Both the position numbers and the translations under genes were made by a program. A stretch of 64,000 nt of DNA from an uncultured Polaromonas sp. (lineage in GTDB: Bacteria; Pseudomonadota; Gammaproteobacteria; Burkholderiales; Burkholderiaceae_C), in NCBI GenBank assembly GCA_937863225.1, contig CALMEI010000024.1, positions 1 to 64,000 on the forward strand, written 5' to 3'. The notes beneath the pieces are model-generated. The model ran no database searches. It was not told the DNA's origin and was given only the letters and a program-made list of their open reading frames with translations. Every line of letters begins with the position of its first letter. The stretch's first letter is position 1. Positions 30,930-39,734 of this stretch are shown piece after piece.

Positions 30930-33221
30930 ATGCCTAAGCCGTCTAGCTCTTCCCGCAGCGAAACTAACGACAAAAATACCGTCGTTAAAGACGCGCGTCC
31001 GCAAAAGAGCCACTTGCAAAAAAGCATTGAAAAGTTGGGTTTGTTGCGTGACATAGACCGTGCCTTGCATTTACCCTATCGCTATGAAGACGAAACACGT
31101 TTGACCAAATTGCGCGACGCGCGAGAGGGTGACACGGTGCAAATCGAAGCCGTGGTGACCCAGTGCGACGTCACCTACCGACCACGACGACAGTTGCTGG
31201 TCACGGTGGACGATGGCTCAGACACGTGTACCTTGCGGTTCTTTAGCTTTTTTCCATCGCAACAAAAAGCCTTGGCAGTGGGCAACGCCATTCGGGTGCG
31301 GGGCGAGGTCAAAGGGGGCTTCATGGGCCATGTGATGGGATTCACCATGATGCACCCCAGTTTCAAAGCCGCAGGCGGCGAATTGGCCACCGCGCTCACA
31401 CCCGTTTACGCTACCGTAGCGGGTTTACCGCAAGCGTATTTGCGCAAAGTTGTTTTACATGGCTTGTCAAAAGCGGATTTGTCAGAAACCTTGCCTGAAG
31501 AAATGTTTTCATTGCAGAATATTGGCAAAATCGGCCTCAAACCGGCGTATTCATTGTCTAAGGCGCTATCATTTTTGCACCATCCGACGCCTGATGTGAT
31601 GCTGCAAACGTTAGAAGACAGAACCCACCCCGCATGGCAACGGCTCAAGTTAGAAGAACTTTTGGCACAGCAGCTGTCGCAAACACAAGCCAAACGCGAG
31701 CGTGCATTGCTGCGTGCACCGGTATTGAAAAGCGCGGCTGCCAACCCTCTGCATCAGCGATTGTTGCAAGCCATTCCTTTCAAACTCACGGCGGCGCAAC
31801 AGCGTGTGTGTGCGGAAATTGACCACGACTTGACCCAAGCCAAGCCCATGCACCGATTGTTGCAAGGCGATGTGGGCTCAGGCAAAACCGTGGTTGCTGC
31901 GTTGGCCGCCACACGATGTATGGATGCAGGGTGGCAGTGCGCGCTGATGGCGCCGACCGAAATTTTGGCAGAACAACATTTTCGCAAGCTGATCAGTTGG
32001 TTAGAGCCATTGGGCATCACCATCGCGTGGCTGACCGGCAGTCAAAAAGCCAAAGAGCGGCGCGAAGCCTTGGCGTTGATCGCCAGCGGCGAAGCACAAC
32101 TGGTGATTGGCACACACGCGGTCATTCAAGCCAAAGTGCAATTCAAAAACCTAGCCCTTGCCATCATTGACGAGCAACATCGCTTTGGTGTGGCGCAGCG
32201 TTTGGCGCTTAGAAATAAAACCAACTATGTCGAACATCTTGAATTAGTCGAGGGACACCACGGATCTGGCTCTGCCAGTCCGCAAGGTGTCGCCCCCTTG
32301 AGGGGGGATGAGGCTACACGCAGTGAGCAAGCAACGGGGAGGTGTAAGTTAGAACCGCATTTGCTCATGATGACGGCCACCCCCATACCACGCACATTGG
32401 CCATGAGCTATTACGCCGATTTGGATGTTTCCACGATAGACGAATTGCCACCCGGCCGCACACCCATAATGACCAAAGTTGTCAGCGACACACGGCGTGA
32501 CGACGTCATCCAACGCATACGCACACAGTTGTTGCAAGGCAGGCAAGTCTATTGGGTGTGCCCATTGATTGAAGAAAGTGAAGCCTTGGACTTGAGCAAC
32601 GCCACCGAAACACACGCCCAGTTGTGTGTGGCGTTGGGTGACTTGCAAGTCAAAAATGCAAGCGGACAAATCCAATCTGTCATGGTCGGCCTGTTGCATT
32701 CGCGCATGCCAGTGGCCGAAAAGAAAGCCGTCATGGCCTTGTTCACATCTGGTCAAATGCAAGTGCTGGTCAGTACCACGGTGATCGAAGTTGGCGTTGA
32801 TGTGCCCAACGCCAGCCTGATGGTGATAGAACATGCCGAGCGTTTTGGTTTGTCGCAATTGCACCAACTGCGCGGTCGTGTGGGGCGTGGTGCGGCCGCG
32901 TCGGTGTGCGTGCTGCTGTATTCCACCGGCGACGCGCCACGCTTGGGTGAAACAGCCCGCGAACGCTTGAAGGCCATGGCTGAGACCAACGACGGTTTTG
33001 AAATCGCCAAACGTGATTTGCAGATACGTGGGCCCGGTGAATTTTTAGGTGCTAAACAATCGGGCGATGCGCTGTTACGCTTTGCCGATTTGGCCACCGA
33101 CACCGAGTTGCTTAACCAAGCCCGTCAACTCGCGCCCGTGATGTTGACGCACCACCCGTTGCTGGCGCAAAAGCACATTGAGCGTTGGTTAGGCAGTAAG
33201 ACGAACTATCTGAATGCTTGA
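30930..33221 (+). CDS. recG: ATP-dependent DNA helicase RecG with in-frame repeat insertion
   Basis: A 763-residue helicase that remodels stalled forks and Holliday junctions. The wedge domain is at residues ~75-180. Helicase motifs are present: Walker A GDVGSGKT (motif I), [11 protein letters not shown] (motif II), MTATPIPRT (motif III), QLRGRVGRG (motif VI). About 32 residues at ~441-472, between motifs II and III ([19 protein letters not shown] and following), match no RecG and are encoded by a GC-rich repeat. The frame stays open, so the protein may still work. ATG 30930 is chosen; ATG 30912 is also possible and would overlap queA by 2 bases. Confidence 0.95.
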   Translation: MPKPSSSSRSETNDKNTVVKDARPQKSHLQKSIEKLGLLRDIDRALHLPYRYEDETRLTKLRDAREGDTVQIEAVVTQCDVTYRPRRQLLVTVDDGSDTCTLRFFSFFPSQQKALAVGNAIRVRGEVKGGFMGHVMGFTMMHPSFKAAGGELATALTPVYATVAGLPQAYLRKVVLHGLSKADLSETLPEEMFSLQNIGKIGLKPAYSLSKALSFLHHPTPDVMLQTLEDRTHPAWQRLKLEELLAQQLSQTQAKRERALLRAPVLKSAAANPLHQRLLQAIPFKLTAAQQRVCAEIDHDLTQAKPMHRLLQGDVGSGKTVVAALAATRCMDAGWQCALMAPTEILAEQHFRKLISWLEPLGITIAWLTGSQKAKERREALALIASGEAQLVIGTHAVIQAKVQFKNLALAIIDEQHRFGVAQRLALRNKTNYVEHLELVEGHHGSGSASPQGVAPLRGDEATRSEQATGRCKLEPHLLMMTATPIPRTLAMSYYADLDVSTIDELPPGRTPIMTKVVSDTRRDDVIQRIRTQLLQGRQVYWVCPLIEESEALDLSNATETHAQLCVALGDLQVKNASGQIQSVMVGLLHSRMPVAEKKAVMALFTSGQMQVLVSTTVIEVGVDVPNASLMVIEHAERFGLSQLHQLRGRVGRGAAASVCVLLYSTGDAPRLGETARERLKAMAETNDGFEIAKRDLQIRGPGEFLGAKQSGDALLRFADLATDTELLNQARQLAPVMLTHHPLLAQKHIERWLGSKTNYLNA
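32250..32346 (+). repeat. GC-rich palindromic repeat inserted in frame in recG
   Basis: It contains GGTGTCGCCCCCTTGAGGGG with a palindromic core (CCCCCTTGAGGGGG), then ACACGCAGTGAGCAAGC and GGGGAGGTGT. It resembles an intergenic repeat I know from Comamonadaceae genomes. A related copy sits in radA. Confidence 0.75.
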
Positions 33222-33260
33222 CGAGAGAAAATCAATTCATCAATGCAAAATAAGTGAAAA

Positions 33261-33313
33261 ATATGGCTATAGACGGCGTATTTATTGCCTATACTGCTAT
33301 TTAATTTATAGCA
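33261..33313 (+). repeat. Double-hairpin intergenic repeat, copy C
   Basis: It lies between the convergent recG and radA genes. It contains GGCGTATTTATTGCC and ends TGCTATTTAATTTATAGCA, a 6-bp hairpin with a 7-base loop. It may act as a terminator, though no long T-run follows. Confidence 0.8.
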
Positions 33314-33336
33314 TTTAATTCATCTAAATACCAACT

Positions 33337-34800
33337 TCACAAGCCCCGCACAATTTGCATCGCTTCTTCAATGCGATCTACCGCGTGGATGGTCAGGCCT
33401 TCAAAGTCTTTCATTTGTGATTTCTTTGGCGCGTTCGCTTTGGGGACGATGGCGACGCTGAAGCCCAGTTTGGCGGCTTCTTTCAAGCGTTCTTGACCGC
33501 GTGGGGCAGGTCGCACCTCGCCGGCGAGGCCGACTTCGCCAAAGGCGATAAAGCCTTTGGGCAAGGGCTTGCCGCGCAGGCTGGATGAGATGGCCAGCAT
33601 GACGGCCAAATCTGCCGCTGGTTCGCTGATGCGCACGCCACCAACAGCGTTGACAAACACGTCTTGGTCCATGCACGCGACCCCAGCATGGCGGTGCAAT
33701 ACGGCCAGTAACATGGCCAAGCGGTCGCGGTCCAAGCCAACACTCAAGCGCCGTGGGCTGGGGCCACCGCTGTCAACCAAAGCTTGAATTTCAACCAACA
33801 GCGGGCGTGTGCCTTCCAGCGTCACCATCACGCAACTGCCGGGTACAGGTTCAGTGTGTTGGCTTAAAAAAATCGCGCTGGGGTTGCTCACGCCCTTGAG
33901 GCCGCGCTCAGTCATCGCAAACACGCCGATTTCGTTGACGGCACCAAAACGGTTTTTAATGGCACGCACCAATCGAAAACTGCTGTGCGTATCGCCTTCA
34001 AAATACAGCACGGTATCCACCATGTGTTCCAGCACGCGCGGCCCCGCCAAAGCGCCTTCTTTGGTGACGTGCCCGACCAAAACAATGGCGGTGCCACTGC
34101 TTTTGGCATAGCGTGTCAAATGCGCGGCACATTCGCGCACTTGTGCAACCGAGCCGGGTGCAGATGTGAGCTGATCTGAGTACACGGTTTGAATTGAGTC
34201 AATCACCGCGATGTCAGGTTGCTGTGCTTCCAAAGTGGCCAAGATTTTTTCTAAACCAATTTCGGCCAGCACTTTGACTTGTGATTTGTCGAGCCCGAGC
34301 CGGCGCGAACGCAACGCCACTTGTGCACCGCTTTCTTCACCTGTCACGTATAGACATCCGCCCCCACGCTTACCCACTGCGTGTGGTACGCTGCCCCCCA
34401 GGAGGGCGTTCGCGCCAAGAGGCGGCTCGTCGGCACTATGGGTCTTTTGTCCACTGCGTTGCAATGAATCCAAGGCCTGCAAAAGCAGTGTTGATTTTCC
34501 AATGCCCGGGTCACCACCGATGAGCACCACACCACCCTCTACGATGCCGCCGCCCAATACGCGGTCCAGCTCTTCATGCCCTGTGGGTGTGCGGTGAAAG
34601 TCGGTTGCATCAATGTCAGACAGCACGGCCACATCAGCCGTTTTGGCCAATGAGGCAAAGCGATTTTTGGTGGGTAGTGCGCTCTCGGCGACGGACTCCA
34701 CCAATGTGTTCCAAGCCGCACAACCGGGGCACTTGCCCAACCATTTGGGGGAGGAAGCGCCGCACTCGGTGCAGGTATAAACAGTTTTTTCTTTGGCCAT
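33337..34800 (-). CDS. radA: DNA repair protein RadA with in-frame repeat insertion
   Basis: A 487-residue RecA-like, Lon-like protein that promotes branch migration. The zinc finger is C10-x2-C13 ... C24-x2-C27. Walker A GGDPGIGKST is at 95-104; the RadA motif IKNRFGAVNEIG is present; the Lon-like C-terminal domain ends the protein. Residues ~121-149 (THSADEPPLGANALLGG and following) are an insertion just before YVTGEESGAQV, where other RadA proteins have only a short turn. It is encoded by a repeat related to the one in recG. ATG 34800 gives the conserved start AKEKTVYTC. Confidence 0.95.
   Translation of the reverse strand: MAKEKTVYTCTECGASSPKWLGKCPGCAAWNTLVESVAESALPTKNRFASLAKTADVAVLSDIDATDFHRTPTGHEELDRVLGGGIVEGGVVLIGGDPGIGKSTLLLQALDSLQRSGQKTHSADEPPLGANALLGGSVPHAVGKRGGGCLYVTGEESGAQVALRSRRLGLDKSQVKVLAEIGLEKILATLEAQQPDIAVIDSIQTVYSDQLTSAPGSVAQVRECAAHLTRYAKSSGTAIVLVGHVTKEGALAGPRVLEHMVDTVLYFEGDTHSSFRLVRAIKNRFGAVNEIGVFAMTERGLKGVSNPSAIFLSQHTEPVPGSCVMVTLEGTRPLLVEIQALVDSGGPSPRRLSVGLDRDRLAMLLAVLHRHAGVACMDQDVFVNAVGGVRISEPAADLAVMLAISSSLRGKPLPKGFIAFGEVGLAGEVRPAPRGQERLKEAAKLGFSVAIVPKANAPKKSQMKDFEGLTIHAVDRIEEAMQIVRGL
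34350..34440 (-). repeat. GC-rich palindromic repeat inserted in frame in radA
   Basis: In gene orientation it carries CCCTCCTGGGGGGCAGCGTA, then ACACGCAGTGGGTAAGC and GGGGGCGGATGT. This aligns with the recG element (ACACGCAGTGAGCAAGC and GGGGAGGTGT) in the same orientation relative to the gene. Confidence 0.75.
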
Positions 34801-35000
34801 GGTGTAATAATACTGTATATAACGACATATATCCATGCTTTTTCAAGTAGGGTGACAAGAAATAATTTGCACAGGCTTTGCGTAGCTTTACATTGGCCAT
34901 ACAGTGCGTTTGCATAGGCCAGGCACACTCGCTTTCATTCCAGAGCCAAACTTAAAGACTGTGGATGTGGTTCAGCAACTTAACTTCACAAGGATCTCAA

Positions 35001-35633
35001 ATGACATTCTCAACATCAAAATTCAATCAAAAATTGGCAATTGCAGCATTGGTGGCAGCAGCTTTTGGCGCAACAGCGTTTGCCCAAAATGCCACTCCAG
35101 GCACACCGACCGAAGGTCGCGGCGGCATGCAGCACCAAATGGGCAAAATGAATGCCGATGGTCAAGGCAAGGGCTTCATGCATGAACGCATGCAAGCGCA
35201 TCGCCAAGCTCGCGCTGAAAAGCGTTTGGCAGAATTGAAAACCAAACTCAAAATCACTGCTGCGCAAGAAGGTGCATGGACAACGTTTACCACAGCCATG
35301 AAGCCACCTGCAAACGGTGCCATGGGCGTGCGCCATGACCCAGCACAACATGCTGAAATGCAAAAACTGTCAACACCCGAGCGCTTAGACAAAATGCGTG
35401 CCATGCGTCAAGGTCGCCAAACTTTGATGAACGCCGAAATGGACAAGCGCGCTGATGCAACCAAAGCTTTTTACGCAACATTAAGCTCTGAGCAAAAAGC
35501 CGTGTTTGACGCCGTAGCCATGCAATGGGGCCGTCATTTTGGTCGCGGTGATCATGGTGGCAAGATGGGTGGCCATCACGGTGGCATGGGTGGCGAACAT
35601 CGCGGTCAAGGTCGCATGGGACCCGCCAGCTAA
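35001..35633 (+). CDS. Periplasmic Spy/LTXXQ-like protein
   Basis: A 210-residue exported protein. The signal peptide is KLAIAALVAAAFGATAFAQ, cleaved after AFA. The mature part is helical, with LKITAAQEGAWTTF resembling the LTxxQ motif of Spy/CpxP chaperones, then a second helical unit (AKAFYATLSSEQKAVFD at residues ~153-170). The tail is rich in Gly, His and Met (GGHHGGMGGEHRGQG), which could bind metals. A periplasmic chaperone or metal-stress role is inferred. A terminator follows. Confidence 0.8.
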   Translation: MTFSTSKFNQKLAIAALVAAAFGATAFAQNATPGTPTEGRGGMQHQMGKMNADGQGKGFMHERMQAHRQARAEKRLAELKTKLKITAAQEGAWTTFTTAMKPPANGAMGVRHDPAQHAEMQKLSTPERLDKMRAMRQGRQTLMNAEMDKRADATKAFYATLSSEQKAVFDAVAMQWGRHFGRGDHGGKMGGHHGGMGGEHRGQGRMGPAS

Positions 35634-35655
35634 ATACCGCTTCGCACCAGACATA

Positions 35656-35686
35656 AGCGCTGCAAGATGATTGCAGCGCTTTTTTT
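35656..35686 (+). terminator. Intrinsic terminator after the Spy-like gene
   Basis: A perfect 10-bp stem AGCGCTGCAA / TTGCAGCGCT with loop GATGA, followed by six or more T. Confidence 0.92.
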
Positions 35687-35716
35687 ATTGCTGGATTCGT
35701 CCTAGGGAAATTAGGG

Positions 35717-36403
35717 CTATGCGGGAAAAACGCTAACAGGCGAATCTTTAACCCAAGTTGGGTAAACCGTCATCACACGCTGAAAGTCGGTCGAGCTTTC
35801 AAAAGACGACAACCAAGCTTGAACTCGGGGCAAAGACTGTTCCGCAAACCATGCTGCATCTACGTGCGCAAATTGTCGTATAAATGGCAATAATGCGGCG
35901 TCGAATATGCCTATGTTGCTACCAAATAAATAGCGCTGCTGGGTCAGTAAAGATTCCAAATCTGCAAGAAATAACAAGGCAGCATCGCGCTCTTCCTTGC
36001 CATCTGCCAAACCATGACGCTGTGGGTATTTATAACGATCAAGCTGTTGTTTGAACGTGCCATCACACATTTGCAGCAATTGCAGGCCGTGTTCAAACAC
36101 CTGGGCATCTGCGGGTAACCATTGTGCGGGGTCATGCTGGCGCAGCGCCCACAGCATGATGTCCCAGCTTTGCTCTATCACCTGGCCATTGGGTGTGACC
36201 AATACCGGTACGGTGGCTTTGGGTGATGCCCAGATGAGTTCAACAGGTTTATGGCGCAAAACCACTTCGCGCAATTCGCACAGAATACCACTGGAAAGTA
36301 GTGCCAAACGCGCTCGCATGGCATAAGGGCAACGGCGAAATGAATAGAGTATGGGAAGCGGGCCAGGATGCTGGTTAAAAGGCTGTTTATCTTCAGTCAA
36401 CAT
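35717..36403 (-). CDS. Glutathione S-transferase N-terminal domain protein
   Basis: A 228-residue GST-like protein: YSFRRCPYAMRARLAL holds a CPYA motif typical of glutaredoxin-like GSTs (Cys-dependent), and KATVPVLV is the cis-proline loop. The C-terminal domain is all-helical. Its start overlaps the trhO stop by 11 bases, suggesting co-translation. The substrate is unknown. Confidence 0.85.
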   Translation of the reverse strand: MLTEDKQPFNQHPGPLPILYSFRRCPYAMRARLALLSSGILCELREVVLRHKPVELIWASPKATVPVLVTPNGQVIEQSWDIMLWALRQHDPAQWLPADAQVFEHGLQLLQMCDGTFKQQLDRYKYPQRHGLADGKEERDAALLFLADLESLLTQQRYLFGSNIGIFDAALLPFIRQFAHVDAAWFAEQSLPRVQAWLSSFESSTDFQRVMTVYPTWVKDSPVSVFPA

Positions 36404-37391
36404 CGGTTGGATTGGTTTTGACTTTGACTTTGACGTTTATCTCACGCTTGACACCGATATAAGGCTCATCGCGCAGTTTGGCCAAATTGATTTGCCGTTG
36501 GCGTTCCTCAAAGCGCGCAATTTGCTCGGGCGTTTTGGTGTCGTGGCAATGTGGGCAACTCAAGCCCAGCACGAAATAGGGAGATGCTTTGTCCGCTGGG
36601 CTGATGGGCTCGCGGCAGGCGCGGCACAGTTCGTAATCGCCTGGTTGCAAACCATGGCCCACGCTCACACGTTCGTCAAACACAAAACATTCACCTTGCC
36701 ACAGGCTTTGTTCTGGCGGCACGGTTTCCAAGTATTTCAAGATGCCACCTTCGAGGTGGTACACCTCGTCAAAGCCTTTTGCCTTTAAAAAAGCGGTTGA
36801 TTTTTCACAGCGTATGCCGCCCGTGCAAAACATCGCCACTTTGGTTTTTTTGTCGACTGCACCTGAGTGTGTGGCTGGTGAGTTTGCTATTTGCGGCTGC
36901 GCCATCAACCAGGCTGGAAATTTTGAAAAGCTGTTCAGTCGGGGGTCGAGTGCACCTTTGAAGGTGCCGATGTCCACTTCATAGGTGTTGCGGGTGTCGA
37001 TGACCAGTACATCGGGGTCAGAAATCAATGCATTCCAGTCTTCAGGTTTAACGTATTTGCCAACCGTCTCATTCGGATTCACAGTGGGCACGCCCATGGT
37101 GACGATTTCTCTTTTCAGCTTCACCTTCATGCGGTAAAAAGGCGGCTTGTCGGACCACGATTCTTTGTGCTGCAAATTGACCAAGCGCGCATCTGAGCGC
37201 AAGTACGCCAACACGGCGCGCACACCAGATTCGGGGCCAGCTATGGTGCTGTTGATGCCCTCATTGGCCAGCAATATCGTACCCTTGACTTGTTGCGATT
37301 CGCAAAATGCCAAGAGTGGCGCTTTCAAATCCGCATAATCGGAAAGCGTCACAAATTGATAAAAAGCAGCGGTCAAATAGCGTGAGGTCAT
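36393..37391 (-). CDS. trhO: tRNA uridine 5-hydroxylation protein TrhO (rhodanese family, YceA)
   Basis: A 332-residue enzyme that makes 5-hydroxyuridine at tRNA position 34 using oxygen. The N-terminal domain begins YQFVTLSDYADLKAPL and contains ILLANEGINSTIAG. The rhodanese domain has the catalytic cysteine in MFCTGGIRCEKS. A C-terminal cysteine pair region (CRACREPI, CPHCHD) suggests a zinc site. ATG 37391 is preferred; ATG 37400 would add three residues. Confidence 0.92.
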   Translation of the reverse strand: MTSRYLTAAFYQFVTLSDYADLKAPLLAFCESQQVKGTILLANEGINSTIAGPESGVRAVLAYLRSDARLVNLQHKESWSDKPPFYRMKVKLKREIVTMGVPTVNPNETVGKYVKPEDWNALISDPDVLVIDTRNTYEVDIGTFKGALDPRLNSFSKFPAWLMAQPQIANSPATHSGAVDKKTKVAMFCTGGIRCEKSTAFLKAKGFDEVYHLEGGILKYLETVPPEQSLWQGECFVFDERVSVGHGLQPGDYELCRACREPISPADKASPYFVLGLSCPHCHDTKTPEQIARFEERQRQINLAKLRDEPYIGVKREINVKVKVKTNPTDVD

Positions 37392-37445
37392 GCCCCACAT
37401 TCTATCGACTGCTGCTTTTAAGCGATGCGCCCAAGGCGCACAGGC

Positions 37446-37649
37446 TTATTTTTTAACGGCGCAGGTGTTAATGCCAAAAAGTGAATAAGGTGGGCACCAG
37501 CCAATGGCTGCTGTACCCAGCATCACTGCACCCAAAACATACCCAACCCAGGCATAAGCGCCAAAATTACCCATGGATGCCAATGCCAAAAGCACAATGC
37601 CGACGATTGCGCGAATGATGCGGTCAGTACTGCCAACGTTTTTGTTCAT
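37446..37649 (-). CDS. DUF2892 inner membrane protein
   Basis: A 67-residue protein with two hydrophobic helices and a cysteine-containing loop (IGWCPPYSLFGINTC), the DUF2892 or YgaP-membrane-domain signature. Members often associate with sulfur or rhodanese functions; trhO lies just downstream. It may be controlled by the Crp/Fnr regulator encoded upstream: a TGTGA-N6-TCACT site lies ~90 bases before its start. A good AAGGAG ribosome binding site is present. Confidence 0.88.
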   Translation of the reverse strand: MNKNVGSTDRIIRAIVGIVLLALASMGNFGAYAWVGYVLGAVMLGTAAIGWCPPYSLFGINTCAVKK

Positions 37650-37738
37650 GATGTTTACTCCTTAAATCAAGTTGTTGAATATGGAAGTTACTGAAAATAA
37701 CTTCTAGGCGAATTAAACACCCAAAACACCAAAGTGTC

Positions 37739-37754
37739 TGTGACAACAGTCACT
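37739..37754. promoter_or_regulatory. CRP/FNR-type palindrome upstream of the DUF2892 gene
   Basis: TGTGA-CAACAG-TCACT, containing the perfect inverted repeat GTGAC-AACA-GTCAC, at the very end of the Crp/Fnr-family gene and upstream of DUF2892. Confidence 0.5.
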
Positions 37755-38410
37755 TAGCTCAAAATGGGTTCAGGGTTGCAGATGGCGCGCAACGCTGCAG
37801 CATCCACAATGTGGATGTGCTCGCGTGACTGGCTGATCCATCCCTCACGCTCAAAGCGGCGCAATAAGCGCGTCACAACCTCGCGCACAGTGCCCAGCTC
37901 GTTGGCCAAATCTTGGTGGGTTTTGTAGAGTTGCTTGCCATGTCCCAACAAAGCGGCTGCCAAGCGTTGGTCAAGCTTGTGAAAAGCCACAGAATCGATC
38001 AAACTGGTTAAATCCGCCATGCGCAGCGCGAACAAGCCCAGCACTTCATTGCGAAAACTGGGCGTTTCCAGCCATTTCAAGAAAATCGGTGGTGGAATCA
38101 AGACCAATTCCGTGTCTTTGGTGGCAACGCCATAAGCGGACATGGGTTCGTTGCTGAACAGACAGGCGGAAGACACCAAGCACAGTTCTCCTGCCAACAC
38201 GCGGTACAGCTCCAACGAGCGGCCTTCGCCCGAACGGCGCGATACCCGCACTTCGCCCGATAGCACCATCGGAAAGCCTTGGCACGGTTTGTTTTCTTCA
38301 AATAAAACACTGCCTGCAGGCACTTGCATGGGCATGGCGATTGAGCCCAAGCTCACATAACTGGGCTGTACCTGCGCCAATGAGGGGTAAAGTGTCAACA
38401 GTTCAGACAT
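37754..38410 (-). CDS. Crp/Fnr family transcriptional regulator
   Basis: A 218-residue regulator: a cyclic-nucleotide-binding-type beta barrel (VPAGSVLFEENKPCQGFPMVLSGEVRV, cited as VPAGSVLFEENKPC and GFPMVLSGEVRV), a dimer helix, and a winged helix with recognition segment LGTVREVVTRLLRRFEREGWI, here LGTVREVVTRLLRRF. There is no N-terminal cysteine cluster of the Fnr iron-sulfur type, so oxygen sensing by that route is unlikely. Related regulators control small membrane or sulfur genes; the neighbouring DUF2892 gene is the probable target. Confidence 0.9.
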   Translation of the reverse strand: MSELLTLYPSLAQVQPSYVSLGSIAMPMQVPAGSVLFEENKPCQGFPMVLSGEVRVSRRSGEGRSLELYRVLAGELCLVSSACLFSNEPMSAYGVATKDTELVLIPPPIFLKWLETPSFRNEVLGLFALRMADLTSLIDSVAFHKLDQRLAAALLGHGKQLYKTHQDLANELGTVREVVTRLLRRFEREGWISQSREHIHIVDAAALRAICNPEPILS

Positions 38411-38533
38411 TTACAGGATAAGTTTGGTCATTTAAAGTGGCAAAAATCGACTTATCGGCATGGTAACACCCTTGGGTCCAAGTCGGCAGACCTTAAATTT
38501 ACCTTAACTTCACACAAGAATTGAACTTATGCC

Positions 38534-38560
38534 TTAGCACTCCATCAAAGAGAGTGCTAA
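38534..38560. promoter_or_regulatory. CIRCE operator (HrcA site) upstream of rpoH
   Basis: A perfect TTAGCACTC-N9-GAGTGCTAA, the exact CIRCE consensus. It spans a possible promoter: TTAGCA at 38534-38539 and TAATAT at 38558-38563, 18 bases apart, so bound HrcA would block polymerase. Confidence 0.92.
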
Positions 38561-38629
38561 TATAGGGGTAAATACGGTATTGAAAATACTATATTACAAC
38601 GACGTAGATTTGTTCAAAGGAGTGAAACG

Positions 38630-39598
38630 ATGTCTGTGACTTTACCTGTACCTGCCACTACACCCGCCACCAATACGCTGGCGGTGGTGACACCATGGGC
38701 CATGCCACAAGCTGTTGGGCCTGCGCTGGGAAATTTGGATGCCTACATCACGGCAGCCAACCGCATGCCCATGCTCACCTTGGAAGAGGAACAACGCTAC
38801 GCCAAAAATCTGCGTGATAACCATGATTTGGACGCCGCTGAAAAGCTGGTGTTGTCGCACCTGCGCTTGGTGGTTTCAGTGTCGCGCAAATATTTGGGCT
38901 ACGGCTTGCCCCACGGCGATTTGATTCAAGAGGGCAATATCGGTTTGATGAAAGCCGTCAAACGCTTTGACCCCGACCAAGGCGTGCGTTTGGTTAGCTA
39001 CGCCATGCACTGGATCAAAGCAGAGATTCACGAATACGTATTGAAAAACTGGCGCATGGTCAAAATGGCCACCACCAAAGCACAACGCAAATTGTTTTTC
39101 AATTTGCGTTCGATGAAGCAAGGCTACAAAGCGGATGCCGCTGCCTTGGGTGACGATACCCACAGCAACACCATGTCCGAATCGGAAGTGCAACTGATGG
39201 CCAAATCGCTCAACGTTAAGCCCGAAGAAGTAACCGAGATGGAGATGCGTTTGTCCGGTGGCGATGTGCTGTTAGACCCCACACCCAACGATGATGGCGA
39301 TGAAGCATTCGGTCCCATTTCGTACCTGAGCGACACGCACCATGAGCCCACCAATATGATCGAAGCGCACCAACGCGATATCTTGGCCAGCGACGGCATC
39401 GCAGCCGCTTTGGCCAGCTTGGACGAGCGAAGCCGCAAAATCGTGGAAGAGCGTTGGCTCAAAGTCAACGATGACAGCTCAGGTGGCATGACCCTGCACG
39501 ACCTGGCCGCCATCTATGGCGTCAGCGCCGAACGCATTCGCCAAATTGAAATGGCAGCGATGAAGAAAATGAAAAAGATTTTGGCAGAGTTTGAATAA
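38630..39598 (+). CDS. rpoH: Heat-shock sigma factor 32
   Basis: A 322-residue sigma factor. Region 2 contains LVLSHLRLVVSVSRKYLGYGLPHGDLIQEGNIGLMKAV (seen as LRLVVSVSRKYLGYG and DLIQEGNIGLMKAV), and the RpoH box QRKLFFNLR is at residues 152-160. Region 4 ends with YGVSAERIRQIEMAAMKKM. The N-terminus is longer than in E. coli and rich in Pro, Thr and Val. AAAGGAG precedes ATG 38630. A CIRCE operator ~70 bases upstream implies repression by HrcA. Confidence 0.96.
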   Translation: MSVTLPVPATTPATNTLAVVTPWAMPQAVGPALGNLDAYITAANRMPMLTLEEEQRYAKNLRDNHDLDAAEKLVLSHLRLVVSVSRKYLGYGLPHGDLIQEGNIGLMKAVKRFDPDQGVRLVSYAMHWIKAEIHEYVLKNWRMVKMATTKAQRKLFFNLRSMKQGYKADAAALGDDTHSNTMSESEVQLMAKSLNVKPEEVTEMEMRLSGGDVLLDPTPNDDGDEAFGPISYLSDTHHEPTNMIEAHQRDILASDGIAAALASLDERSRKIVEERWLKVNDDSSGGMTLHDLAAIYGVSAERIRQIEMAAMKKMKKILAEFE

Positions 39599-39618
39599 AC
39601 GTTGCTGCGGTTAACACC

Positions 39619-39650
39619 AAGGCTGCGTGCCATAGTGCGCAGCCTTTTTT
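39619..39650 (+). terminator. Intrinsic terminator after rpoH
   Basis: Stem AAGGCTGCG / CGCAGCCTT with a 10-base loop, followed by a T-run. Confidence 0.88.
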
Positions 39651-39657
39651 ATTGGAA

Positions 39658-39712
39658 AAATCAGCCTGTATGCAGCATGTTAATTGCCTAAAGTGCTATT
39701 AAATAAGTAGCA
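39658..39712 (+). repeat. Double-hairpin intergenic repeat, copy D
   Basis: It contains CAGCATGTTAATTGCC and ends TGCTATTAAATAAGTAGCA (5-bp hairpin). It lies just before the RDD gene. Confidence 0.78.
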
Positions 39713-39734
39713 TCAATCGATGTACAATGTAGCC

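Noticed and set aside
32250..32346. Frameshift or assembly error as the cause of the foreign segment in recG
   Set aside because: The reading frame is the same on both sides, the segment contains recognisable repeat sequence, and a related segment occurs in radA.
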